NCBI GenBank assembly: GCA_964536835.1
Contig: CAZIAZ010000007.1
Location: forward strand, 1-64,000
Source of the DNA: DAONFI01 sp035403485
GTDB taxonomy: Bacteria; Planctomycetota; Phycisphaerae; SM23-33
DNA length: 64,000 nt
Direction: 5' to 3'
This document shows positions 32,855 through 42,340 of the stretch, in pieces. How positions within the stretch are numbered: position 1 is the stretch's first letter; each line of letters opens with the position of its first letter. The position numbers were made by a program, and so were the translations under genes. The notes under the pieces were generated by a model, which did not search any database, had not been told where the DNA came from, and saw nothing but the letters and a program-made list of their open reading frames with translations.

Positions 32855-34863
32855 GCAGTCCGCAGGTCGGCGTTGAACGCGGTTTTCATCGCCGCCACGA
32901 TGTCGTCCATGAGTACGTCCACCTGTTCATGCTGCAATGTGCCGTCGTTTGAGCGGAATTCGAAGGCCATCGTGACCGATTTGCAGCCTTTTGGTATCTG
33001 TCTGCCGCGGTATGTTGTGACGTATTCGTCGGCTACCCGCAGCGGCTGGGGCTTGGCGGCGAGGACTTCCTGTATCTGCCGCCATGTGACGTTTTCTTTT
33101 ACGGTTATCGAAAGGTCGCGGCGGATTGGCGGGAACTTGGGCAATTCGCCGGCTGTCCGCACCAGGTTTGCCGCCGATGCTATTGGTTCGTATCGTACGG
33201 CGGCTACGGCGACGGGTTTTTCCAAGCCGTATGCGTCGAGCGTTTTTTTTGCCACCTGGCCGTAAATGCCGATTTTTTCGCCGTCGAGCAGAACAGCTGC
33301 GCATTCGCCCGATTCCAAGCCTGGAAAATCCTGCGGCGTTACCGTCAATTCAGCCTGCGGCGCGACGCGAGCGACGGCAGCCTGCAATGCGCCAAGTACG
33401 TCCTGCATGTCATACGTCGTAGCCATAGCCAATTCCGTACATTCCGCCGGCTTATCCGGCTGGCTGGACGACGGCGGGAAAACGCTGGCGATTTCAAACA
33501 GGCTCAGCGAGGTATTGCCGACGTCCTGATTGCTCTTGAATGCGCGGAGCAGGGAGGGCAGAATCGTCGGCCGCAGGGCGTTGTTGGATTTCCGCACGCG
33601 GGTATCTACGTGTATCGGGTTTTCATAGCCGAACAGGGCGGTTTCAGAATCGTCGGCGAATGTGAAAATGATGCCTTCGCTGTAGCCGGCTGCGGCGAGG
33701 ATGTCCTCGACGAGCCGACGGATTTTCTCGTGGCTGCCCATGGCACGAACCTGATGGGTCACGCTGTGCCGCAGCGGTATCTTGTCGTAACCCCACAGGC
33801 GGGCGATTTCTTCGATGAGGTCTATCTCACGCACGAGGTCCGGCCTGAATGACGGTATGGTGCAGAGCAGTTCGCCGTCTGATGTTTTGGTTATTCCAAG
33901 CCCGAGGCCGGCCAATATTTCAGCCTGTTTTTCCGACGGTATTTCGATGCCCAGTACTTTGTCTGTGCGCTGCGGCCTGAGTTTGACCGTATATTCCCTG
34001 AACGGGTTAGCCCAGACGTCCACTACGCCTTCCGCCATTTCGCCGCCGGCGAGTTCACAAATCAGCTGGCATGCGCGGCGGGACGCCTCGTCGAGCATGA
34101 CGGGGTCTACGCCGCGTTCATAGCGATAGTTGCTGTCGCTCATGAGGTTGAGTGCGCGGCTTGTGCGGCGGATGCAGAGCGGGTCGAATCGGGCGGATTC
34201 CAGCAGTATGTTCCTGGTCGAGTCGGTCACTTCCGAATTAAGGCCGCCCATTATGCCGGCGATGGCGACGGGCTTTTTAGCGTCGGCTATCACCAGCATT
34301 TCGTCGGTAAGCTCGCACGTGGTTTCGTCGATGGAGACGATTTTTTCGCCCTTGCGAGCCCGACGAACGATGATTCTTTTGCCGTCCAGCCGGTCAAAGT
34401 CGAAACTGTGAAGCGGCTGTGAATATTCCATCAGAATATAATTGGTGATGTCGACTACGTTGTTTATGCAGCGTATGCCGACCGCCGTCAGGTAATCCGT
34501 CAGCCATTTCGGGCTGGGGCCGATTTTCACGTTTTTTATCACCCGTGCCGTATATCGCGGGCAGAGTTCGGGTGCCTCGACGGTTACGCTGGTGATTTCG
34601 TTTATGTTGCCTTTGCCGGCTGGCAGTGAGACTTTCGGCAGACGGAGTTCCTTGCCGGTGGCTGCCGCCAGCTCGCGAGCGATGCCGATGTGTCCGAGAC
34701 AGTCGGGACGGTTACTGGTGACTTCCAGGTCGAGTACGGCGTCGGAGTCCTGTATTTCCACGCCGTCGCAGTTAAGGCCTATGCCTGTAAAAAGTTCGGC
34801 TAACTGCTCCGGCGAAAGGTCTGTGTCAACATATTGTTTCAGCCAGTTGATGGATGTGTTCAT
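32851..34863 (-). CDS. pheT: Phenylalanyl-tRNA synthetase beta subunit, lacking the EMAP-like tRNA-binding domain
   Basis: 670 residues against about 800 in typical bacteria. It starts MNTSINWLKQYVDTDLSPEQ and FTGIGLNCDGVEIQDS, then goes straight to VLDLEVTSNRPDCLGHIGIA, so the B2 (EMAP/tRNA-bind) domain of about 110 residues is missing. The rest is normal: B3/B4 editing core, B5 (TDKVLGIEIPSEKQAEILAG), FPPIRRDLSITV and the C-terminal ferredoxin-like anticodon domain (FEFRSNDGTLQHEQVDVLMD). pheS is not adjacent. Only hflX follows in the operon. Confidence 0.93.
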   Translation of the reverse strand: MNTSINWLKQYVDTDLSPEQLAELFTGIGLNCDGVEIQDSDAVLDLEVTSNRPDCLGHIGIARELAAATGKELRLPKVSLPAGKGNINEITSVTVEAPELCPRYTARVIKNVKIGPSPKWLTDYLTAVGIRCINNVVDITNYILMEYSQPLHSFDFDRLDGKRIIVRRARKGEKIVSIDETTCELTDEMLVIADAKKPVAIAGIMGGLNSEVTDSTRNILLESARFDPLCIRRTSRALNLMSDSNYRYERGVDPVMLDEASRRACQLICELAGGEMAEGVVDVWANPFREYTVKLRPQRTDKVLGIEIPSEKQAEILAGLGLGITKTSDGELLCTIPSFRPDLVREIDLIEEIARLWGYDKIPLRHSVTHQVRAMGSHEKIRRLVEDILAAAGYSEGIIFTFADDSETALFGYENPIHVDTRVRKSNNALRPTILPSLLRAFKSNQDVGNTSLSLFEIASVFPPSSSQPDKPAECTELAMATTYDMQDVLGALQAAVARVAPQAELTVTPQDFPGLESGECAAVLLDGEKIGIYGQVAKKTLDAYGLEKPVAVAAVRYEPIASAANLVRTAGELPKFPPIRRDLSITVKENVTWRQIQEVLAAKPQPLRVADEYVTTYRGRQIPKGCKSVTMAFEFRSNDGTLQHEQVDVLMDDIVAAMKTAFNADLRTA

Positions 34864-34900
34864 TTTGTCAAAATTTCTAAATTTTCTAAAAAAACGTTAA

Positions 34901-35057
34901 GAGCGTCTAACAAAATGATATTGCATTCGGCTTGTTGGTTGAATGTCTGGCGGCGTCAGGCTGCATCGCAAGCCCTATAAGGCTATCTGCTTCGCCTTCC
35001 TTGCCAGCCAATCAACCAACTACGCCTCGGTGCGACATCTCATTTTGTTAGAAGCTC
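34901..35057. repeat. Inverted-repeat element B1 (MITE-like)
   Basis: 157-bp element with terminal inverted repeats of about 23 bp (20 matches; core TCTAACAAAATGA at the left, TCATTTTGTTAGA at the right). The interior holds GGCGTCAGGCTGCATCG, a small stem AGCC-CTATAA-GGCT and CTTCGCCTTCCTTGCCAGCC. Element B2 at 49.6 kb shares this interior. B1 lies 38 bp upstream of the pheT start. Confidence 0.8.
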
Positions 35058-35180
35058 TACATAACATACGCCAAGAAACCAATGATAATAAGTTTAGCCG
35101 GCATGTCAATCTTGACGACGGCGAAATGGCGGGTTGGCAAATAAAAAAGGCTTTGTACGATAACGCACAAAGCCTTTCAA

Positions 35181-35254
35181 CGAGGCCGACGGGAATCGAA
35201 CCCGCAACCACTGGATCGACAGTCCAGTACTCTAACCAATTGAGCTACGGCCTC
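35181..35254 (-). tRNA. tRNA-Asp (GTC)
   Basis: Cloverleaf on the minus strand. The acceptor GAGGCCG pairs with CGGCCTC, the anticodon stem CTGGA/TCCAG holds the loop CTGTCGA with anticodon GTC, and the T arm is GCGGG-TTCGAAT-CCCGT. The discriminator is G, as expected for Asp. CCA is not encoded. Confidence 0.95.
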
Positions 35255-35486
35255 TTATTCAGATTTAACGGCGATATCCGCCACTATCCGCCGCCGCTTT
35301 CTTACGCCGGAATGGGGAGTATATATACTTTGCTTTTTATGTCAATTCATTTTTTAGGATTTTTTGGGTTGGAACTGGCTTTTTTGCAGACACTTGTAGG
35401 GTTATGGCTGAAAAGCGAATAATTTTTTGCATCGCATGGGGTATTTAGGGTATGATAAATAGATTATCTGGATTAGGAGTATTTCA

Positions 35487-35822
35487 ATGCTGCAATGTGA
35501 AACCTGCGAGTTTTTTCACAGAGGCCCAAATGGTGAAGTGGCCCTTAGTTGTGACCCTTTTTCAAATATCAAAGAGCCGGAATGCCTGGCTAAATGGCAG
35601 CTGGTCAAAATCAATCAGATGGTCGGCTGCTATCAGGCGACTTTGCGATATTATGAAAAATTTGCCCCGATGCAGGAAAAAATGTTCAATTATATGGAAA
35701 AAGAGCTTAACGATATCAATGAAGCTGACCAGTGGAAAACATATGACGAAGAAGACGGCGACGACGAACATGATTTGGACAGCGGCGAAAACAATTTCGA
35801 GGATGATGAAGATTGGAAATAA
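35487..35822 (+). CDS. Small acidic protein with N-terminal Cys pairs, unknown function
   Basis: 111 residues. MLQCETCEFFHRGPNGEVAL, then SCDPFSNIKEPECLAKWQLV gives four cysteines that could bind zinc. A helix around YYEKFAPMQEKMFNYMEKEL follows, and the C-terminus is very acidic (DEEDGDDEHDLDSGENNFED). AGGAG lies before the ATG. It stands alone after tRNA-Asp. I recognise no family. Confidence 0.75.
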   Translation: MLQCETCEFFHRGPNGEVALSCDPFSNIKEPECLAKWQLVKINQMVGCYQATLRYYEKFAPMQEKMFNYMEKELNDINEADQWKTYDEEDGDDEHDLDSGENNFEDDEDWK

Positions 35823-36141
35823 CCCATCGGGCAATATAGGGTGCAATGAATATCCATAGGGAATAGCTTGTCGTAAGTTTTGTATCATGATGTGGTTAGG
35901 TGGTTTGTGGAAACCGATGTCATGTTGAACGTAAAGAAGTATCCGAATCGCCAAAGGTAAAGTAGCGAGCGTCAAGAGTCAGCTTATGAGCAGGTTCCAA
36001 CTTTCAGATATCGTATAACGGTTATCCAATACGGAAAATTGAAAAGTGTTTCTCTAAAGTTTGCCTCTTGTAGCTTGCCACGGTTCAGAATGGCGATTGT
36101 GTGATAAAAAAAATTTATATTATATAAGGATGTAATTGGAA
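35823..36141. other. Intergenic region, nothing recognised
   Basis: About 319 bp between two rightward genes. The last 40 bases are very AT-rich and probably contain the promoter of the protease gene. No repeats or RNA genes were seen. Confidence 0.4.
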
Positions 36142-38766
36142 ATGCGTGACGTAATAAGAGTCTTGTTTTTTTCGATGCTGTTGACGTGTGCGACGTTTGC
36201 GGCGCCGTCGATGGCTGTGGGCGAGACCGAATCGAAAATCCTCAAAGCCGCACAGCTGCGAAACGACGCCATCAACGAATCGCTCGCCGGCAATTTCAAC
36301 AAGGGCCTCACCGAAATCAGAGAATCTCTCACACTGAATCCGGATGACCCCATCGCTATGGAGGCCAGAAAACTTCTCGATACGTACGACGAGCAGGCTA
36401 AACAGATAAAAAAAGACCGGCAGTCGGAATATGAATATGAAGTTCAGCGGGTGATGTGGGCTCTGCAGGTCCAGAAGTATTTTGATTCCATGGCCGCTGC
36501 GCAGAAGAAACTTGTCGACGGGCTACGCAAGATAATCAACAATCCGCGTGTCGATGACAGCGACCTTGTGGATTTTTATCATGAAGTCGGCATTGCATCC
36601 AGCTTCGAGGACGCGTCTGCCGAAGAGGCGGCTCAGATGAAGAAGACGTCTGTGGAGGCGTTGGACAAATCCTTAAAAAAAATCGACGAGGCTATTTCGC
36701 TCGTAAAAGATGAAAAGACGCCGTATGCAAGGTTGTTTTTGGAAAATGCGCAGAAAGTCCGCAGCATGTTGTTGCGATTTCGCGAAGTCTGGCGTGCTGC
36801 AGACCCGTCCACTCCGCAAAGCCGCTGGAACGCGGCTCGCGATATTTTCGAGCTTGAATACGACAACAGGAACGACCTGAACAGTTTGGGGATATTTTTA
36901 TCATATTCGCCGTGGAAGCTGGCGTTGATTTACGCTGACTCGGCTAAGGAGATGGCGCCAGTCGATGTGGATGTGTCAAAGCAGGAGTGGTTTCGGCTGG
37001 CTGTGGCGGAAGGCCGTCGTCAGGGGGATAAGGCGATTTCCGAACATCTCTGGCGGACGGCGTTGATAGCTTATTCTACGCTGGATGACCTTCTGCCGGC
37101 TGATAAGGATGTGACGGATACGCTTGAAAAGGTACGTACCCATTACCGCATGGGCCTGATTTACGGCCAGAAGACAAAAGAGGAGACGCCAGACGTTTCT
37201 GAGTCGCTGGACCCCGACGAAGTAGGCGATGCCGACGAAGAGGCAGACGAGGATATAACGTGGAAAGAGATGATATCCCGTGTCGACGCCCGCATGGTTC
37301 GTACAGCGATAACGCGTCTGCGTAAAAGTTACGTCAAGGCGATAGATTTTCGTGAACTGACCCGAGGCGCACTTGAGAGCGTATTGATTCTTGCGGAGAC
37401 GCCGCAGGTTGTCCAGACGTTCCCCGGCCTGAAAGACGAAAAGAAACGCAATGCATTCATCGAGGCGCTCAAGAAGGAACTGGAAGACATCAATCATCCC
37501 GACCGCGTCGACCATGTACGGTTGCAGATGGTGTTGAACCGCGTACTTGCGTGCAACGAGGAGACGGGCGTCAATATTCCTGCGGAAGTGCTGGTGATGG
37601 AATTTACCAACGGTTTTTTGAGTAAGCTTGACAAGTTCAGCAGCATGATATGGCCGTACGAGGTTGAAAATTTCACCAAGTCCACGATGGGCCATTTCAC
37701 CGGCATAGGGGTCCAGATAAAGAAGGACAAGGGCGAACCGCTTCGCGTAGTTACGCCGCTGCTCGATACGCCTGCTCATAAGGCTGGCATCAAAGCAGGC
37801 GACATCATCCTTAAAGTGGACGGCGTCGATACGAAAAATCAGTCCACCGACAAACTCATCAAGCGGATTATGGGTGAGCCGGGCACTAAGGTGGTGCTGA
37901 CGATTAAGCGTCGCGGCGTAGCCGAGCCTTTTGATGTGCCCGTAGTTCGTCAGGCTGTACATATAGCTACAATCAAAGGCTGGCAGCGTTACTCTGACGG
38001 GAAATGGGATTTTCTGCTCAACAGGGAGAAGGGAATCGGTTACATACGCATAACGCAGTTTACCGAAAAAACGGCGGACGCGTTACACGAAGCGTTAGCC
38101 GAACTTCATAAGCAGGGCATCAGTTCGCTCGTGCTCGATTTACGCGGCAATCCAGGAGGGTTGCTCCAGAGTGCGGCTGAAGTGGCTGACGAATTCCTCA
38201 GCGAAGGCAAAATAGTTTATACTCGCGGCCTTCTTGTTCCGCGGACGGATATAGACGCCTACAAGCCCGGCCTTTTCGAGAACGGGAATCTTGTTGTCAT
38301 AGTTGACCAGGGTTCTGCGAGTGCGTCTGAAATTCTCAGCGGAGCGTTGAAAGACCATGCTCGTGCCAAGATTATCGGCCAGCGGTCGTACGGCAAAGGT
38401 AGCGTGCAGAATATCATAACCGTCTATCCGAATACGGCGTTTCTTAAATTGACGACGGCGTATTATTATCTGCCGTCTGGCCGTTTGTTGCACAGAACGC
38501 CGGAATCGAAGGATTGGGGCGTCAATCCGGATGTCAGCGTCTTTATGACGCCGCGGCAGACATTGGACTGGATGAAACTCAGATACAGGACTGATTTGCT
38601 TCAGGATGTTCTGCCGCAAATCATGGCTGAAGATCTCAAGATGCAATATAATGCGGATATCCAGTTAAATACAGCCGTGCTGATGCTGAAACTCATGCAG
38701 CTCAAGGATAAGGCGGCTAACGATTACACCCGTCTTGCCGGTAAAGTCAAAGCCGGCGAATCCTGA
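36142..38766 (+). CDS. C-terminal processing peptidase (S41 family) with TPR-like N-terminus and PDZ domain
   Basis: 874-residue exported protease. A signal peptide (VLFFSMLLTCATFAAPSMA) is followed by a long helical, TPR-like part with an acidic patch (DPDEVGDADEEADEDITW). The PDZ domain is at about 516-606 (FTGIGVQIKKDKGEPLRVVT, AGIKAGDIILKVDGVDT). The S41 catalytic domain has VDQGSASASEILSG (Ser about 726) and GQRSYGKGSVQ (Lys about 750). It trims periplasmic proteins at the C-terminus. An in-frame TTG at 36136 is an alternative start. Confidence 0.93.
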   Translation: MRDVIRVLFFSMLLTCATFAAPSMAVGETESKILKAAQLRNDAINESLAGNFNKGLTEIRESLTLNPDDPIAMEARKLLDTYDEQAKQIKKDRQSEYEYEVQRVMWALQVQKYFDSMAAAQKKLVDGLRKIINNPRVDDSDLVDFYHEVGIASSFEDASAEEAAQMKKTSVEALDKSLKKIDEAISLVKDEKTPYARLFLENAQKVRSMLLRFREVWRAADPSTPQSRWNAARDIFELEYDNRNDLNSLGIFLSYSPWKLALIYADSAKEMAPVDVDVSKQEWFRLAVAEGRRQGDKAISEHLWRTALIAYSTLDDLLPADKDVTDTLEKVRTHYRMGLIYGQKTKEETPDVSESLDPDEVGDADEEADEDITWKEMISRVDARMVRTAITRLRKSYVKAIDFRELTRGALESVLILAETPQVVQTFPGLKDEKKRNAFIEALKKELEDINHPDRVDHVRLQMVLNRVLACNEETGVNIPAEVLVMEFTNGFLSKLDKFSSMIWPYEVENFTKSTMGHFTGIGVQIKKDKGEPLRVVTPLLDTPAHKAGIKAGDIILKVDGVDTKNQSTDKLIKRIMGEPGTKVVLTIKRRGVAEPFDVPVVRQAVHIATIKGWQRYSDGKWDFLLNREKGIGYIRITQFTEKTADALHEALAELHKQGISSLVLDLRGNPGGLLQSAAEVADEFLSEGKIVYTRGLLVPRTDIDAYKPGLFENGNLVVIVDQGSASASEILSGALKDHARAKIIGQRSYGKGSVQNIITVYPNTAFLKLTTAYYYLPSGRLLHRTPESKDWGVNPDVSVFMTPRQTLDWMKLRYRTDLLQDVLPQIMAEDLKMQYNADIQLNTAVLMLKLMQLKDKAANDYTRLAGKVKAGES

Positions 38767-38809
38767 TATTTTTTTATATCGGTTCCAGAAAATGTGACCT
38801 TTTAATACT

Positions 38810-38837
38810 CCGGCATCGTCCGTAAAGATGATGCCGG
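38810..38837. terminator. Hairpin between the convergent ctp-like and dnaB genes
   Basis: CCGGCATCGTC (38810-38820) pairs with GATGATGCCGG (38827-38837), 11 bp with one G-T pair and a 6-base loop. A TTTTT follows after 13 bases on the plus strand. It lies between genes that converge, so it may serve both. Confidence 0.6.
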
Positions 38838-38888
38838 CGATTCAGGTTTTTGTCGTCTTGCATATCCTGACGTAAACCGCTCGAAAAA

Positions 38889-40286
38889 TCAGTTATCCAT
38901 GAAACTTGGAGCCGCCGATTCGAACCGCGTGCATTCCGGCCTGAAAATGAGTTTGACCACGCCAGTCGGGCCGTTACGCTGTTTTTCAACAATCAGGCGA
39001 GTGATATTTTCCGGCACGTAATCTGGATCGCCGCGATGATAGTAATCCTCGTTGTGCAGCAGCATGACTACATCGGCGTCCTGTTCGATAGAGCCGGATT
39101 CGCGCAGGTCGCTCATTCGCGGCGTATGTTCCGTACGGTCGGTCGGGCCGCGGTTGAGCTGTGCGGCGACGATAACCGGTATATCCAGTTCGCGGGCTAA
39201 TGCCTTGAGGCTGCGGGATATTTCACCTATCTGTTCATATCGCTTGTCCGAGCCGCGTCCGGATGGACTCATAAGCTGCATATAGTCGATAAATATCGCC
39301 TTTATATCAAATCTGGCCTTTAGCCGGCGAGCTTTGGCACGAAGCTGCAGCGGCGTAAGAACGGATGTGTCGTCAATGTAAAACGGAGCTGTGTAGAGCT
39401 GGCCGGCGGCGGACTGGAGTACCGTCCAGTCCTCCGGCGAAATTGCCGTGCGACGCAGATTTCGCAGATTGAACTGCGAATAACTGCTCAGCAGACGCTG
39501 AGTTATCTGCAGCCGGGCCATTTCGAGTGAAAAAAAGGCGATGGGTTTTTTGTCCGTGATTGAAACATGTTCGGCAAAATTCAGCAGCAGAGCCGTCTTG
39601 CCCATTGACGGCCGAGCCGCCACGATAATCAGTTCGCTATTCTGGAAACCGGCGAGCATCTCGTCGAGTTGTAAATATCCGCTGGCAAGGCCGGTAATCG
39701 TCTTGCCCTCATTATCTTCGAGATCTTTGAATGTCTTATCCAGCATCTCTTTAAGGCCGACGACGTCGTTACCTATCTTCTGCTCGGCGATTTCAAAAAT
39801 TTTCTTTTCAGCCTGGTCGATTACAATCTGTGCTTCGTCGGTTGAATCGTAAATATCGGTGATGATTTCCTGGCTGACGCGGATTAGCCGTCGCAGCAGG
39901 GCTTTATCCCTGACGATGTTGGCATAATACTCCACGTTGCTGACGCCGGGCACGCCTTCCGCGAGAGCCACTATATAATCGATGCCGCCGATTTTCTCCA
40001 GCAGCTTGCGCCGCGTGAGCTCTTCCTTGATGGTTACCAGGTCGATTGGCTGACGCTTGTCCTGCATGTCGAGCAGGACGTCGTATATTATGGCGTGGGC
40101 GGGACGGTGGAAATATTCGCTTTTGAGAATCTGTACGACGATATCTATGACTTCGCTGTCGATAATCATCGAGCCGAGCACGCAGGCTTCCGATTCGAGG
40201 TCTGCCGGAACTTCGCGGCCCAGCCTGTCGGTATCGGCCGACGAAGCGTTCTTCGGCTCATCGTTCATTGTCTTGGTTTCTTCCAT
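38889..40286 (-). CDS. dnaB: Replicative DNA helicase DnaB
   Basis: 465-residue hexameric helicase. The N-terminal domain starts at VPADLESEACVLGSMIIDSE. The RecA-like C-terminal domain has Walker A AARPSMGKTALLLNFAEH, Walker B KAIFIDYMQLMSPSGR, AAQLNRGPTDRTEHTPRMSD and VMLLHNEDYYHRGDPD. No intein is present. It is the last gene of a leftward operon with rplI, an order common in bacteria. ATG 40286 is used; ATG 40268 is an alternative. Confidence 0.96.
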   Translation of the reverse strand: MEETKTMNDEPKNASSADTDRLGREVPADLESEACVLGSMIIDSEVIDIVVQILKSEYFHRPAHAIIYDVLLDMQDKRQPIDLVTIKEELTRRKLLEKIGGIDYIVALAEGVPGVSNVEYYANIVRDKALLRRLIRVSQEIITDIYDSTDEAQIVIDQAEKKIFEIAEQKIGNDVVGLKEMLDKTFKDLEDNEGKTITGLASGYLQLDEMLAGFQNSELIIVAARPSMGKTALLLNFAEHVSITDKKPIAFFSLEMARLQITQRLLSSYSQFNLRNLRRTAISPEDWTVLQSAAGQLYTAPFYIDDTSVLTPLQLRAKARRLKARFDIKAIFIDYMQLMSPSGRGSDKRYEQIGEISRSLKALARELDIPVIVAAQLNRGPTDRTEHTPRMSDLRESGSIEQDADVVMLLHNEDYYHRGDPDYVPENITRLIVEKQRNGPTGVVKLIFRPECTRFESAAPSFMDN

Positions 40287-40392
40287 ACGGACAATCTACC
40301 TTTCGGCAGATTTAATTCAATAGGCTAGGCAAAATAAACGAGTTGCCGACAGATTCCAACAGCAATCAACAGGTTATGCACCGCAGCATAAA

Positions 40393-40434
40393 AAAACCAT
40401 CGGCGCCGGATATTTTTCCGGCACAGATGGTTTT
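40393..40434 (-). terminator. Rho-independent terminator after rplI
   Basis: AACCATC pairs with GATGGTT and GCCGGA with TCCGGC, with a 3-base mismatch between the two stems. On the minus strand it ends in a T-run of seven. It separates rplI from dnaB and may be partial, since dnaB is the next gene in line. Confidence 0.8.
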
Positions 40435-40454
40435 GATGGCTGATATGTGTTGTA

Positions 40455-40925
40455 TTATTCGGCAGACTCTTCGCCGGCGGTAGCCAGCGGCGTAATCCAT
40501 ACGTAAACGACGGCTTTGACTTCCTGGCCGAGACGTACGTTGACTTCATGTCTGTCGAGTTTGCGTATCGGCTCGTGCATGACGATTTCATCGGGGTTGA
40601 TGTGAACGTCGATTTCGCTGAATGCGGCGGCAATCTGCGCCGGTCCGACAGAACCGTAAAGTACGCCTTCGGAATTGGCGCGGGCGGTAATGGTGACTTC
40701 CTTGCCGTTGAGAGCCTTCGCGCGGGTTTCCAGCTCGGTACGCTGCCGGGCAAGTTCTTCCAGGTAGCGGGCTTTCTCGTTTTCAACTGCACGAATGTTC
40801 GCCTCGCTGGGAATATAAGCCATTCCCTGCGGTATGAGAAAATTACGGCCATAGCCGTTCTTTACTTCAACCACGTCACCTATCTGACCGAGTTTATATA
40901 CGTTTTTTCTGAGTAGCACCTTCAT
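40455..40925 (-). CDS. rplI: 50S ribosomal protein L9
   Basis: 156 residues. The N-terminal rRNA-binding lobe is MKVLLRKNVYKLGQIGDVVE and VKNGYGRNFLIPQGMAY; a long helix (about 45-75) leads to the C-terminal lobe with ITARANSEGVLYGSVGPAQI. A short acidic tail (EESAE) ends it. CAGGAAGGA precedes the ATG. It follows rpsR in the prs-rpsF-ssb-rpsR-rplI-dnaB order. Confidence 0.96.
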   Translation of the reverse strand: MKVLLRKNVYKLGQIGDVVEVKNGYGRNFLIPQGMAYIPSEANIRAVENEKARYLEELARQRTELETRAKALNGKEVTITARANSEGVLYGSVGPAQIAAAFSEIDVHINPDEIVMHEPIRKLDRHEVNVRLGQEVKAVVYVWITPLATAGEESAE

Positions 40926-40966
40926 GGCGTTATCCTTCCTGATAAATAAATAGCGAACTTACCAGC

Positions 40967-41224
40967 TCAGCCGACGTACGGCATGAGGCCGAGAAATCTG
41001 GCACGCTTTATGGCGGCCATGCACGAGCGTTGATGGCGGGCGCAGTTGCCGCTGCGTTTGCGGCTGAAGAGCTTGCCCTGCTGCGTGGTGAGCTTGATAA
41101 GTGTGTTTATGTCCTTGTAATCGACTTCCTGAACCTTGTCGCGGCAGAATCTGCACTTTGCCTGCTCGACAACGCGGGCTTTCTTGCGGCGACGAACCAT
41201 TTTGCCTTTGGTCATATTAGCCAT
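40967..41224 (-). CDS. rpsR: 30S ribosomal protein S18
   Basis: 85 residues. KCRFCRDKVQEVDYKDINTL gives the zinc-binding Cys pair, and SGNCARHQRSCMAAIKRARF the other ligands and the rRNA-binding helix. It is therefore the zinc-dependent form. AGAGGA lies eight bases before the ATG. Confidence 0.96.
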   Translation of the reverse strand: MANMTKGKMVRRRKKARVVEQAKCRFCRDKVQEVDYKDINTLIKLTTQQGKLFSRKRSGNCARHQRSCMAAIKRARFLGLMPYVG

Positions 41225-41287
41225 GATATTTATCCTCTTGATTTACCTGATAATTTTTTTAAAAAATTTTTACTTCTATCTCAGCGG

Positions 41288-41800
41288 TCAGAAAGGAATG
41301 TCCTCTCCGCCGGGTGAATCTTCTTCATAGTATGGCGGCTGTTGCGGCATTGGAGCACGGTTTTGCTGCTGCGGAGCCGGCGTCTGTGCTTGCGGTGCTG
41401 GAGCTGGGGCTGGCTGATTGTAACCGCTTTGCGACTGCTGATATCCGCCGCCCATCGGTGCGCCGCCGGCTGGCCCGCCTACGAATGTGAATCTTTCGAT
41501 AAAAACGCGATGCTTGCTGCGCTTTGTGCCGTCCTGCGCTTCCCACTGATCGAACTCAAGCCGGCCTTCTATCAGTATCGGCGAGCCTTTACGCAAATAC
41601 TGGTTGATGGTCTCAGCCTGCTTGCCCATTGCCCTGCAATCTATAAAGCAGGTGTCTTCACGCTGTTGGCCGTCGTTAGTTCTGAACCGACGGTTTACGG
41701 CCAAACCTACCTCAACGACCGGCGTCTGGCTGGGCAGATACGACAGTTGCGGGTCACGCGTAAGATTTCCCATCAATATAACTTTATTAAAGCTGGCCAT
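41288..41800 (-). CDS. ssb: Single-stranded DNA-binding protein
   Basis: 170 residues. The OB fold starts MASFNKVILMGNLTRDPQLS and spans about 1-110, with FIDCRAMGKQAETINQYLRK and GRLEFDQWEAQDGTKRSKHR. A Gly/Gln/Pro-rich linker leads to the acidic tip GGEDIPF, the docking site for replication partners. It sits between rpsF and rpsR, as in many bacteria. Confidence 0.96.
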   Translation of the reverse strand: MASFNKVILMGNLTRDPQLSYLPSQTPVVEVGLAVNRRFRTNDGQQREDTCFIDCRAMGKQAETINQYLRKGSPILIEGRLEFDQWEAQDGTKRSKHRVFIERFTFVGGPAGGAPMGGGYQQSQSGYNQPAPAPAPQAQTPAPQQQNRAPMPQQPPYYEEDSPGGEDIPF

Positions 41801-41852
41801 ACGTCACCTCTCGTTAGTTCGATGATTTTTAAGGGTAAAACGTACCACCTGG

Positions 41853-42290
41853 TTACTCTTCGACGGCATCGTCGACGCTGACGGTGTCATCTTCCTGGTC
41901 GTCGGATTGTTCATTGGCGTAATCCGAGCCGGAGAATTCCACCGGAGCATTGGCGGCCGTTTCCGCGGGGGTCTCGGCGTTCATCTCTTCTTCAGTGAGG
42001 CGATCCTTGCGAATCACCAGCACGCGGATGATTTCATCGCTCAGCATGCAGTCGCGCTCCAGCGCCTGTACGTTGGCGGTATCCATCTTGAAGTAGGAGA
42101 TTACGTACAAGCCGCGTTTGCGATTTTTAATTTCATATGCGAGTTTACGCTCGTCCCAGAGCTTCAGTTGCAGAACTTCGGCGCCGTTGCGTTCGAAAAC
42201 GCGATTTATCGGTTGGCAGGCCGCCTCGAAGTTCATCTGGCCGGGGTCCAGCAGAAACATAGCTTCATAAGTGTTGATTCTCTGTTCCAT
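41853..42290 (-). CDS. rpsF: 30S ribosomal protein S6
   Basis: 145 residues. RINTYEAMFLLDPGQMNFEA opens the ferredoxin-like fold, then KLWDERKLAYEIKNRKRGLY and YFKMDTANVQALERD. From about residue 100 a long acidic tail follows (TEEEMNAETPAETAANAP to DDAVEE), longer than usual. It binds S18 in the small subunit. Confidence 0.95.
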   Translation of the reverse strand: MEQRINTYEAMFLLDPGQMNFEAACQPINRVFERNGAEVLQLKLWDERKLAYEIKNRKRGLYVISYFKMDTANVQALERDCMLSDEIIRVLVIRKDRLTEEEMNAETPAETAANAPVEFSGSDYANEQSDDQEDDTVSVDDAVEE

Positions 42291-42340
42291 GATAGCTTTT
42301 CCGTTTTTTGGGCTGATATAAGCCTAACGTTAACATTACG

